Source: Desulfobacteraceae bacterium (GTDB lineage: Bacteria; Desulfobacterota; Desulfobacteria; Desulfobacterales; Desulfobacteraceae). Taken from it: a stretch of DNA of 64,000 bases. Made by a program: the position numbers and the translations under genes. Below the pieces are notes generated by a model that worked only from the letters and a program-made list of their open reading frames with translations, was not told the origin of the DNA and searched no databases. Where the stretch lies: positions 147,891-211,890 of the forward strand of contig JADGFI010000001.1 of the NCBI GenBank assembly GCA_016743945.1. Direction: 5' to 3'. Positions within the stretch are counted from its first letter, which is position 1; the number at the start of each line of letters is the position of its first letter. Of this stretch, positions 19,809 through 27,899 are shown in pieces.

Positions 19809-20900
19809 TTAACAAACAAACCCTTCCTTGACCTTGGACAGGCCCGGAATAATGGTCTGGGTCCGGATGATCCCTTCAATTTTGCGGATTTTTTGGTCTA
19901 CAAATTCAGCAATAACTTCCGCATCAGAGGCCAAAAAATCCCGCTCCAATACGATCTTGGCCAATATATCAATGCTCCCATGGACCGAATGAACCTCTTG
20001 CATTTCATCCAGGGCAAACAATTTATCAATGACCACAAGTCCCGTTGAGGTATCGATGTCGATGAGAACAAAGGCGGTAATAGTGCGCTTCATCTCAGGA
20101 TAATCCGGGGTGCTTTTCTCCAGCATGCTTTTCCGAAAACTCTCCATACTCTTGGGAATGAGCCGGTCAATGCCGATACCGTACTTGCGAGGGGACGCTC
20201 TGTGCCAATGATGATAGGCAATATAGGTATACAGATCCGCCACTGTCCGGCCCGGAAAATATTTGGCCAGGCCACCATTTCCGATGATGGCCACCATGGG
20301 AGTATAAATAGTATTGTACCAGTCTTTTGACGCTTTTAAAAAATCACACTCTTTTCTGGACTGACCGGCCAGATAAAGCCGATGTTTTTTGATCTGCTTT
20401 TCCAGAAAATTATACTTGCCCACCTCGGTCAGGTCAATTTTTCCGGTCAGGCCTGTTCGTTCATAGAATTTTTTACGTTCAATATACAGCAGGTTATCCA
20501 GGGTTTTTTTGCCGGATAAAAGTTCTATCACCTTGGCCTTGATATCTGTCCATCCCAGCTCTTTTGCCGCTGCCACCCGGTGGTTTCCGTCCAAAACATA
20601 AAAATCATCCCGAATCTGGTACAATTGTACCGGCGGAAGCGAAGCCCCCTCTCGCATAAGTCGTTTGATATCCATGAACCGCTTGCCCGAAACATGTTTC
20701 TTGGGTCTGAATCGGGAATCAAAATCAGAATACTTGCCCACACTGCCGATGATGTTTTCAAGGGCAATGGTTTGAACCCCGTGGTCAATGAACTCCACAT
20801 CCTCTTCCTTTGCATGCTGTTCGTTAAAAGAACTGACATGGTTGTTATCTTCCTTTGACGTATCAGAGCCAAAAAGTGTTTTTAGAAAATTTTTCATCAT
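19809..20900 (-). CDS. ParB-like nuclease-domain protein with Lrp/AsnC-type C-terminus
   Basis: A 363-residue protein. Residues 45-135 resemble the ParB/sulfiredoxin N-terminal fold, with VLDGNHRVAAAKELGW as the signature GNHRV motif. The middle region carries FPGRTVADLYTYIAYHHW (about 215-235), a motif I associate with uncharacterised ParB-like/DUF4032-type proteins. The last 85 residues (AFVLIDIDTSTG..., ending RTQTIIPG) look like the RAM ligand-binding domain of Lrp/AsnC regulators, without its HTH. No DNA-segregation genes are adjacent. It shares one base with the upstream phosphoesterase (TAATG), so the two are coupled. The function is unknown. Confidence 0.65.
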   Translation of the reverse strand: MMKNFLKTLFGSDTSKEDNNHVSSFNEQHAKEEDVEFIDHGVQTIALENIIGSVGKYSDFDSRFRPKKHVSGKRFMDIKRLMREGASLPPVQLYQIRDDFYVLDGNHRVAAAKELGWTDIKAKVIELLSGKKTLDNLLYIERKKFYERTGLTGKIDLTEVGKYNFLEKQIKKHRLYLAGQSRKECDFLKASKDWYNTIYTPMVAIIGNGGLAKYFPGRTVADLYTYIAYHHWHRASPRKYGIGIDRLIPKSMESFRKSMLEKSTPDYPEMKRTITAFVLIDIDTSTGLVVIDKLFALDEMQEVHSVHGSIDILAKIVLERDFLASDAEVIAEFVDQKIRKIEGIIRTQTIIPGLSKVKEGFVC

Positions 20901-21526
20901 TAAACCTTTAATATTGTGTATCCACAGGTATTGATTACCTGGGTGGTATGAACTTTTGTTATCCTGTCTCCGGGTGTTTCGAACTCCTGGTGGATATGGC
21001 CATGGACAAAATAATCTGGCTTTTGTTTTTTTATCAGAGAATTGAAACTTTCAAAGCCCATGTGACATCTGTCCTCCCGGTCATGGACATGCCGGGGGGA
21101 AGCGTGGGTGATCACCATATGGATCGGGCCTTTCCGCCAGATGGAAAACCACATCCAGAATATCATTTTTTTCATCGTGGCATCTGTGTATTGGTTGGGT
21201 CCGCCATTATACCAAATGGACCCTTCAAGCCCCAAAATATTTAGGGACCCAAAGGAAACCACCCGCTCATGAATGTTTTGACATCCCATGGGATTTTTCC
21301 AGGTATACCGGATATCGTGGTTTCCCTTGACGTAATACAGGGGTACATCCAAACGATCTCTTAAAAAAGAAAGGTATTCAGGATTAAGATCGCCACAGGA
21401 AATAATTAGATCCACAGGTTCTAGGGTTTTGTCCTTCACCTTCCGGGTTAATTCCTTGTCAATGAAATCGGACACCGTCAAAATTTTCAATTGATGTTGT
21501 TGAGGGATTTCTTTCTTTGTATTCAT
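20900..21526 (-). CDS. calcineurin-like metallophosphoesterase
   Basis: A 208-residue phosphoesterase with CGDLNPEYL near the N-terminus, GNHD (YVKGNHDIRYTW), an ITHASP motif and HGHIHQEF near the C-terminus, together the metal-binding set of the calcineurin-like/YfcE superfamily. The early D-x-H motif is replaced by VSDFIDK, where the His is not apparent, so one metal ligand may be changed. I use the ATG at 21526; the frame also opens from a TTG at 21556. It is coupled to the ParB-like gene. The substrate is unknown. Confidence 0.75.
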   Translation of the reverse strand: MNTKKEIPQQHQLKILTVSDFIDKELTRKVKDKTLEPVDLIISCGDLNPEYLSFLRDRLDVPLYYVKGNHDIRYTWKNPMGCQNIHERVVSFGSLNILGLEGSIWYNGGPNQYTDATMKKMIFWMWFSIWRKGPIHMVITHASPRHVHDREDRCHMGFESFNSLIKKQKPDYFVHGHIHQEFETPGDRITKVHTTQVINTCGYTILKV

Positions 21527-21612
21527 ACCCAGGTCACTATATATGGTTTGCCCCAAGATGGTTTTTTCCCAAATTTTTATCTAACCTAAAAAAATATTCT
21601 AAAGGAGATGAT

Positions 21613-21672
21613 ATGCCATTTGCTCCCCTATCGTCAACCTGCCTTTTTACTGACATGCAGATGGGCATCTGA
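21613..21672 (+). CDS. possible 19-codon leader ORF with strong RBS
   Basis: AAAGGAGATGAT directly precedes an ATG at 21613 that opens 19 codons to TGA at 21670. The ribosome binding site is the best in this intergenic region, yet the peptide has no recognisable features. It lies upstream of the promoter at 21681, so it would need an earlier promoter. It could be a real small protein, a leader or a decayed gene start. Confidence 0.25.
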   Translation: MPFAPLSSTCLFTDMQMGI

Positions 21673-21680
21673 AAAAAGAA

Positions 21681-21708
21681 TTGACGATATGTTTAGAAAT
21701 TGTATATA
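21681..21708 (+). promoter_or_regulatory. promoter of the TIR/nSTAND/RiPP cluster
   Basis: TTGACG (21681-21686) and TATATA (21703-21708) are spaced 16 bp in an AT-rich region. Transcription would begin about 200 bases before the first gene of the cluster. The leader contains a hairpin with arms AAACCC / GGGTTT near 21720-21737. No second good promoter is seen before the later genes, which are tightly packed, so this may serve the whole cluster. Confidence 0.5.
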
Positions 21709-21921
21709 TATCAAATGATAAACCCCCCAAGGGTTTACTGAAGATGAAACTTTAGGATCACCTCTAACATTTATTTTTTGATCCGAATTCTCTATTCTGC
21801 TAAAATTGAAGCTCTGTGAACGCCCAGGTATTTGCCTGAAACTGAAATTATCCCTGCTGTATTGCGATCCAAAATTTAAATTTTAAGGTGTTTCGTAAAG
21901 AACAGATGACAAGGGGATACC

Positions 21922-22395
21922 ATGAAATGGAGCGACTGGTTTGAAAAATGGGGGATGACCTCCTTGGTGATCACTCCGCCTTTTGCTAAAATGGAATTCC
22001 AGCCAAAGGACCCGGACAGAACAGCAGCCTGGGAAATGTATATTGAACTGCTGACCCGGGTCACCACACAGCCACTGAACCAGAGTCGGGGGGATGAAAC
22101 CACAGCCCTGACAAGTGTGTATTCGTTGTTTGGGACAACCCGGGAAATTATTCGCCGCAACGGCAGAGGGTGCCAGGAATTTACAAAAATAGCCATTGTG
22201 GTGCTGAATCAGCTTGTCCGGCCTTTCACCGCCCATTGGCATAAAAAATCCCTGGAAGGGGCTTTTGAAGATTCAGAGCAGTGTCAAGTGTTCAGAAAAG
22301 ACCTGGACCGGCTACAGGCCAAACTCAGAATTTACACCCGGATGCTGGCCCAAATGGCTGGAGTTGAGGATCTGACGGAACTTGAAGAACCCTAA
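21922..22395 (+). CDS. helical hypothetical protein, first gene of the TIR/RiPP cluster
   Basis: A 157-residue protein without signal peptide or membrane segment, predicted from composition to be mostly helical. A conserved-looking core (YSLFGTTREIIRRNG, then IAIVVLNQLVRPFTAHWH) resembles unnamed accessory proteins I associate with STAND/TIR gene clusters, but I cannot assign a family. AAGGGG precedes the ATG. It lies 81 bases before the TIR gene on the same strand, so it is probably part of the same system. Confidence 0.6.
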   Translation: MKWSDWFEKWGMTSLVITPPFAKMEFQPKDPDRTAAWEMYIELLTRVTTQPLNQSRGDETTALTSVYSLFGTTREIIRRNGRGCQEFTKIAIVVLNQLVRPFTAHWHKKSLEGAFEDSEQCQVFRKDLDRLQAKLRIYTRMLAQMAGVEDLTELEEP

Positions 22396-22476
22396 TCTTC
22401 TCTTTTGGAAGAAAAAAATAGGGAATCTTTTTTACATTAAATATCCAATATCCGGTGATTTTAGAAAGGCGGCGGG

Positions 22477-23814
22477 ATGACTGATAAATATACGCTCTTA
22501 AAAGAGAAAAAACAGGGCAGGTTTGATACCTTTTTGTGTCACAATTCAAAAAACAAAGCCGAGGTCATGGAGCTTTTCAATGACCTGCTGGATGTTGGCA
22601 TACTGGCATGGATTGATGAAAAAGAGCTGGAATCAGGTGCGAGAATCATCCCGAAAATAGAAACTGCTATTGAACAGATACCAACCTCGGTTGTTGTTTT
22701 GGGGGATCATGGCCAGGGCACATTTCAGAAAATAGAATATGAAACCTTTATCCACAACATGATCTATGAGAATAAAAAAGTCATACCGGTTATTTTAAAA
22801 AAATGCCAAACAGATCCTGACGTCCTCGGTTTTTTGAAACCACTGGCCAGGCTTGATTTTAGAAATACCAAGCAAGATAATATCGGCAAACTTTATAAGG
22901 GAATTACCGGGAAAGATCTTCTCCGGGCGAAAGTGTTTATTGCTGAAGTGAACAGCCCACTTGAGGAAGACAGAACACGTCTCAAAGATTTTTTGGAGCA
23001 GTTTAGGATAAAAATTCTGCCTGAAAAATCCAATTTCAAAGACCACAAAAAAATTGAAAAATCCATTGAAGACTGTCTGGAGCAAGCCGATCTATTTGTA
23101 CAAATCCTGGACCAATATGAATGGAGGATTCCGGGAGGAATCTATGACGGTTGTCTTGTCGAGGCGCAATTTAATTGTGCGAAAAGAAAACTGCCCAAAG
23201 ACAGGATATTTCAGTGGACCTCCACTGATAGTTATGATCAGATTGCAACGTCTGATAACGAAAGACTCATTACCGGCAGATTTGAAGAGTTAAAATGCAA
23301 AATACGGGATGAAGCCCAAAAGCTATTGGATGAGGCTTCTGAAAAACTGGAATCTTTCCACTTTAGTCATTTCAAAAAAAGGCCAAAACTATTCGTCCGT
23401 CGAATAGAAGACGATTCTGGCCTGGCAAAAGAAATTTTTACAAAACTGATGAAAAAATACAATAAAGAGCCTAAAATAAAAATTAACTACCTTTCAAAGT
23501 TTAATAATACTGAACAAAGAGAAAAATTTTTACGATCAATGATGGAAAAATGCTCTGTTCTTATCCTCATTTACGCAAACAGTGATGCCGCATGGGTTAA
23601 CGATAAGTTGGATGAATCAGACGAACTCAAAGATATCCTCAACAGGGATACCTTACCAATTTTGATTCTCAAGCACCCTGCCGAAAAAGAAGATGACTGG
23701 CTGCAAGCCGATGATTACACCAAATTCATACCCTATGGCAAAGATACTGCTGACCATGACATTGATACTCTGATGGACGAAATTGATACTATTTTGGAGT
23801 CAACCCATGGATAA
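22477..23814 (+). CDS. triple TIR-like domain protein
   Basis: The 445-residue protein begins with a TIR domain (about 12-135: FDTFLCHNSKNKAEV, then GILAWIDEKELESG). Two further regions have similar alternating beta/alpha patterns: about 145-275 (KVFIAEVNSPLEEDR, ADLFVQILDQYEW) and about 305-430 (KLFVRRIEDDSGLA, SVLILIYANSDAAWV). Bacterial TIR domains can cleave NAD+ or act as signalling adaptors. In the first domain the segment FQKIEYETF is where the catalytic Glu is expected, although the usual W of WxxxE is absent. The gene overlaps the nSTAND NTPase gene by eight bases. The combination recalls TIR-like FxsC proteins of FxsA/FxsB peptide systems. Confidence 0.75.
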   Translation: MTDKYTLLKEKKQGRFDTFLCHNSKNKAEVMELFNDLLDVGILAWIDEKELESGARIIPKIETAIEQIPTSVVVLGDHGQGTFQKIEYETFIHNMIYENKKVIPVILKKCQTDPDVLGFLKPLARLDFRNTKQDNIGKLYKGITGKDLLRAKVFIAEVNSPLEEDRTRLKDFLEQFRIKILPEKSNFKDHKKIEKSIEDCLEQADLFVQILDQYEWRIPGGIYDGCLVEAQFNCAKRKLPKDRIFQWTSTDSYDQIATSDNERLITGRFEELKCKIRDEAQKLLDEASEKLESFHFSHFKKRPKLFVRRIEDDSGLAKEIFTKLMKKYNKEPKIKINYLSKFNNTEQREKFLRSMMEKCSVLILIYANSDAAWVNDKLDESDELKDILNRDTLPILILKHPAEKEDDWLQADDYTKFIPYGKDTADHDIDTLMDEIDTILESTHG

Positions 23815-26407
23815 TAAAATTTATTTTCCTTATCCTGGTTTACGCCCTTTCAAAAAAAAGGAATCCAAAATTTTTTTTGGACGAAGAGACCAATGTATTC
23901 AACTGCTGAAAAACCTGGAATCCCTTTATTTTATAGCCGTTACGGGCCAGTCTGGAAGCGGCAAGTCTTCCCTTTTAAAAGCAGGTGTTATTCCTTTGCT
24001 TAAAAGGGGAACCATGCCCCGGGAAGGGAAAAAGTGGTACACAGTTGACATGACACCTGGAGAAGACCCCTTTGGAAATCTTGCCGCAGCACTGTATCGT
24101 ACCTTTGTCAAAAAATCTAAGATAATCAAGCTTTCATCCAACGCCATACAATCTATACTAGAGACCGGGCCCCGTGGAATAGTTGAATTGATAGGAAGAC
24201 AACCTTGTATCAGGGTTAAAAATACTGAAGAACAAGGGGATAGAAAGAACCTTTTACTTTTGATTGATCAATTTGAAGAACTCTTTACCCTATGTCAAAA
24301 ACAAGGATTTGATATTGCCGATCGATTTGTCTCTCTTTTGCTTGAGACTGCTGCCCAGCAAAAATTTTCTATTTTTGTAGTTCTCACCATGAGATCGGAT
24401 TTTCTGGGCCACTGTTCTTTTTTTGAGGGGCTTCCCGAAAGAGTCAGCAGGGGGCAATTCCTTGTGCCCAAATTAAACAGGGAGCAGATACGGCTTGCTA
24501 TCATTGGCCCCCGGAGACAATTTGACTTTAATATACAACCTGACCTGATGACTAAAATGCTCAACGATTTCGCAAGTATCGACGCCAGTTTTGAAAGGAA
24601 ACAGGATCAATTGCCCTTGATGCAGCATGTCCTTATGAGAATGTATCACTTTATTGCTACAAAACAGGAGCACCAAAGAGAACTGACCCTTGACCTGTAT
24701 AATTCAGATGAAATCCAGGGTATTTCAAAAGCCCTCAACCTCCATGCAAACGATGTATATGAAACCCTAGAAACGGATGAAAAGAAAAAAATAGCGGAAA
24801 TTATTTTCCGCAGACTTACCCTTAAAACCCCTGAGAATGACTATGTTCGCGATCGAGCAACCATTGAGAACTTAACGCAATTATGTATTGAAAGCAGGTC
24901 CAACAATATCTTGCAAAACACCAAAACAGACCAGATAGAGATGCTGGTCAAGGAAGTGGCAGATGAATTCAGAAAGCCGGAAAACTGCTTTATCTATCCA
25001 TCCCCAGACAAGCAGAGGATTCTTGATTCAGACAGCACCTTAAATATTACCCATGAAAGTCTGATTCGCTGCTGGAATAAATGTCGTCAGTGGGCAGACA
25101 AAGAAGCAAAGGAAGCCGAACTTTTTCAGGAAATCCATAAGCGTGCACAAGGGTCACAAAAAGGAGACCCCTATGCCGCCGGCAATCTTTTGAAGCGATA
25201 TCTAATCTGGTGCAATGAACCGTATCATTCAAAAGTATGGGCCGAACGGTATTATACCAAACCAGCAGCCAAACACCAGGACATGGGTCAACAAAAATAT
25301 ATTGAATTTCCAAAAATACTCATCAACTTAATAACTAAAAGTGTTAATTGGCGGGGTAATAATAAAAAGAATGCAACCCAATTCGAGGGGGCAACAAATT
25401 TTATTAAAAAAAGCCAGCGCATTAGATTTTTCAAAAGGTTTTTTTTCATATCTGTGATTATCATTTCGGTTTATTTTGGCGGTCAATGGACAATGAACTC
25501 AGGATCCGCCTCAATAAGGAATTACTACATAAAACAGGGGGATATTTTATTTGATAAGCAAAATTATATTAAAGCCATAGAAAACTATAAGGTAACACTG
25601 ATGTACTCTGAAAATCAGAATGCAAAACTGGAGGTACTGAAATTAATCGGAACGGCTTTTACAAAAAACGGACAACATAAAGATGCCATCTTATATTACC
25701 GAGAAAAGTTAGGCGATCTTGATACGAAAAAAAATGAAATTAATAAATTGATACTGAACGTATATAAAGATTGTATCACCCACAAAATGGAGTCAGCTCA
25801 AACAAGTACCGACGCATTGAAAAAGATTATAGATGAACTGGAAACCACCTTTAGTGATTACGCCAGAGCTTTTGTCCAAAAAGAAGGAGAAGATCCAAAC
25901 GAAGAGATCAAATTACGATGCTCTATTCACACACATTTAGCAAGGGCTTACCAGAGGATAAATGATTTTGAAAAGGCCCATGCGAACTATGAGAAGGCTG
26001 CGATGGCCCAGGAATCTCTTCTGGAAGAGAGGGTTCAGCTTTATAACGAATGGGCCATGCTGCTTGTGGCGAAAAATGATTTCCAGAAAGCAGTAGATCG
26101 ATTCATGCAGGCCAGGTCTCTTCAACCGGAGAATGACCAGAATTTAATTCCGGCGGCCAATGCACTCTATGAATCAAAAAGATATGATGATGCCATACAA
26201 CTCTACAACAGGGCAAAAGAACTGAACAAACAAAACCCGGGAGTCTATAGCGGCCTGGCGTTCTGCTATAAGAAGAAAAAAGACATTAAAGCGGCAGATC
26301 AGCATATCGATAAATTCAGGGCCTATGCGGAACAGTCTGGGGGAAAAAATGCAAAAGAGAGGATACAAAAGAAAATGAAAGAATATGATGCATTGAAATT
26401 AGATTGA
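23807..26407 (+). CDS. membrane-anchored nSTAND NTPase with C-terminal TPRs
   Basis: An 866-residue protein starting with YPGLRPF, the hallmark of nSTAND1 NTPases. Walker A GQSGSGKSS is at 47-55, Walker B LLLLIDQFEEL near 148-158, and ITHESLIRCW near 420 marks the STAND winged-helix end. A single membrane segment (about 543-562, FFFISVIIISVYFGG) is followed by TPR-type repeats to the C-terminus. STAND proteins are oligomerising signal switches used in immunity and regulation. GGAG spaced nine bases before ATG 23807 selects this start, which overlaps the TIR gene by eight bases. The domain set resembles FxsT-type partners. A+T content is higher than in flanking metabolic genes. Confidence 0.85.
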   Translation: MDNKIYFPYPGLRPFKKKESKIFFGRRDQCIQLLKNLESLYFIAVTGQSGSGKSSLLKAGVIPLLKRGTMPREGKKWYTVDMTPGEDPFGNLAAALYRTFVKKSKIIKLSSNAIQSILETGPRGIVELIGRQPCIRVKNTEEQGDRKNLLLLIDQFEELFTLCQKQGFDIADRFVSLLLETAAQQKFSIFVVLTMRSDFLGHCSFFEGLPERVSRGQFLVPKLNREQIRLAIIGPRRQFDFNIQPDLMTKMLNDFASIDASFERKQDQLPLMQHVLMRMYHFIATKQEHQRELTLDLYNSDEIQGISKALNLHANDVYETLETDEKKKIAEIIFRRLTLKTPENDYVRDRATIENLTQLCIESRSNNILQNTKTDQIEMLVKEVADEFRKPENCFIYPSPDKQRILDSDSTLNITHESLIRCWNKCRQWADKEAKEAELFQEIHKRAQGSQKGDPYAAGNLLKRYLIWCNEPYHSKVWAERYYTKPAAKHQDMGQQKYIEFPKILINLITKSVNWRGNNKKNATQFEGATNFIKKSQRIRFFKRFFFISVIIISVYFGGQWTMNSGSASIRNYYIKQGDILFDKQNYIKAIENYKVTLMYSENQNAKLEVLKLIGTAFTKNGQHKDAILYYREKLGDLDTKKNEINKLILNVYKDCITHKMESAQTSTDALKKIIDELETTFSDYARAFVQKEGEDPNEEIKLRCSIHTHLARAYQRINDFEKAHANYEKAAMAQESLLEERVQLYNEWAMLLVAKNDFQKAVDRFMQARSLQPENDQNLIPAANALYESKRYDDAIQLYNRAKELNKQNPGVYSGLAFCYKKKKDIKAADQHIDKFRAYAEQSGGKNAKERIQKKMKEYDALKLD

Positions 26408-26435
26408 CAAAACCTTCGACAATTCAGATTGAAAA

Positions 26436-26645
26436 ATGAGCAAGAAAACAAATGAATACAACCCAATATTTTATTTGGTGATTAAAATGAAAAAAAAGAA
26501 ACAACGTATTAAAAACAGGGTACTTCGGGAAATTCTGAAAGAGATAGAGCAATCCCGAAAATGTAATTTCCCCCACTGGCGCAACTGGGGAAATTGGGGA
26601 AACTGGATCAATTGGAATAACTGGATGAACTGGGGCAACTGGTAA
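26436..26645 (+). CDS. putative RiPP precursor with seven Trp-X-Asn repeats
   Basis: A 69-residue peptide. Residues 1-46 form a Lys/Arg/Glu-rich leader (KKKKQRIKNRVLREILKEIE), and residues 48-69 are seven consecutive W-X-N triads (X = R, G, G, I, N, M, G) plus a terminal Trp. Radical-SAM enzymes of the three-residue cyclophane group crosslink an aromatic ring to the residue two positions on, commonly in WXN motifs, so this is a good substrate for the two radical-SAM proteins encoded directly downstream. There is no GG cleavage site. ATG 26436 and ATG 26487 are both possible starts; neither has a strong ribosome binding site. One Cys precedes the core. Confidence 0.8.
   Translation: MSKKTNEYNPIFYLVIKMKKKKQRIKNRVLREILKEIEQSRKCNFPHWRNWGNWGNWINWNNWMNWGNW
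26577..26642 (+). repeat. nine-base coding repeat encoding W-X-N triads
   Basis: Seven 9-bp units (TGG-NNN-AAY) plus a final TGG end immediately before the stop codon. The Trp and Asn codons are kept, with Asn written as both AAC and AAT, and Gly as both GGA and GGC. The middle codon changes the amino acid freely. This pattern indicates selection on the encoded W and N, not a simple DNA slippage array. Confidence 0.9.
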
Positions 26646-26681
26646 TTCCATGACAATTACTTTGCCAAGTATCTAAACCCA

Positions 26682-27899
26682 ATGCATTTGCCTGATATCA
26701 TACCCCAGATCCAGGTCACCCTGGAGTGTAATTTCAATTGCGATTATTGTTTTCAGCATCATCAAAATGGCTTCATCCGGTTATCTGCGGTTGAGGCCAT
26801 TCTGGAAAAAACCGTTGCCCACAACACACAGGGCAGGTCGCTCCGGGGCAATCTCCCCATTCTTGTCATCTGGCACGGGGGAGAACCCCTAATGGCAGGG
26901 CTTGACTTCTATGAACAGGTTGTCAAAATAGAATCCCGATTCAGGGGCATCCGCTTTCAGAACCGGGTACAGACCAATGGGGCCCTGATGACAAAAGCCT
27001 ATGCCCAATTTTTTGTGGACCATAATTTTCATATCGGATTTAGCCTGGACGGTCCAGGGGATATCCACAATCGCCATCGGCGGTTTAAAGGGGCAGGCAC
27101 CGGAACCTTTGATGCGGTAATGAAAGGCATTGACTGCTTCACACAGATTGCCGATCCGGACAGGCTCCCGGTTATTGCCGTTATTACCCGGGACAGTATT
27201 GGCAGGGAAAAGGAACTTTTTGAGTTTTTTAAAGGGATCAGAGCCCAGGTCCAGTTGGATATATATGACTTAAGATGCAGGGATATGCAATTGCCACATA
27301 AAAAGGATGGAGAATTGATGAAGCTGGCCCCCAGCCCCGATGAAATCGGCGAATTTATGATCCGTCTATTTGATCTCTGGTTTCATGACAGCACAGGCCG
27401 GGTTGATTTTAACGAACTTCGGACTGAAGTTCGCATGATACTTCAGCCCGAACTGGACCTTGGAGACCCCTTCCATAAAAAACGCTGTGATCCGGGCAGA
27501 CTCATATTTGATCCCCATGGCAGGGTGTTCAGCTGTGATCAATATGTGAACGATGCCTTAACCTGTCTGGGCCACATCCAAAAAGACAGTATTAAACATA
27601 TCCTGGACCGGAAAATCCAGCTCTGGGAAGAGATAAAACTTCACCTGCGATGTTCCGGATATACCATGGCCTGCGGTTCTTGTGAGTGGGGCCGCCAACA
27701 CATGGGCGGTTGCCTTACCTGCATGAAATACAATGCCCTGGTGCTGGCGGCAAGAACCAAAGGCCTGTCCCATTGGACAGATGCTGCTCTGCCCCCTCCT
27801 CTGGATAATATATCCGGTGAAACCTATTACTGCCAAGGCCTTAGAACATTCCGCGACCATGTCAGAAAGGTTATAGAACAGGAACTTGTAAATGAATAA
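26682..27899 (+). CDS. radical SAM maturase 1 with atypical SPASM region
   Basis: A 405-residue radical SAM protein with the CX3CX2C cluster motif at C16, C20 and C23 and the GGEP motif (WHGGEPLMAG) near residue 66. Its C-terminal half has a SPASM-like start (C269, then GX4C at C285), followed by C324, C331, C334, C344 and C347. The CX2CX9CX2C spacing departs from the canonical CX2CX5CX3C, so the auxiliary-cluster arrangement is unusual. It follows the WXN precursor by 36 bases and overlaps the second radical SAM gene by eight bases. A peptide-modifying role, probably carbon-carbon crosslinking of Trp, is inferred from context. Confidence 0.85.
   Translation: MHLPDIIPQIQVTLECNFNCDYCFQHHQNGFIRLSAVEAILEKTVAHNTQGRSLRGNLPILVIWHGGEPLMAGLDFYEQVVKIESRFRGIRFQNRVQTNGALMTKAYAQFFVDHNFHIGFSLDGPGDIHNRHRRFKGAGTGTFDAVMKGIDCFTQIADPDRLPVIAVITRDSIGREKELFEFFKGIRAQVQLDIYDLRCRDMQLPHKKDGELMKLAPSPDEIGEFMIRLFDLWFHDSTGRVDFNELRTEVRMILQPELDLGDPFHKKRCDPGRLIFDPHGRVFSCDQYVNDALTCLGHIQKDSIKHILDRKIQLWEEIKLHLRCSGYTMACGSCEWGRQHMGGCLTCMKYNALVLAARTKGLSHWTDAALPPPLDNISGETYYCQGLRTFRDHVRKVIEQELVNE

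Noticed and set aside
26577..26642. W-X-N array as a tandem-repeat artefact
   Set aside because: Units differ at synonymous positions and at X while W and N are kept, and the array is followed by radical SAM genes.
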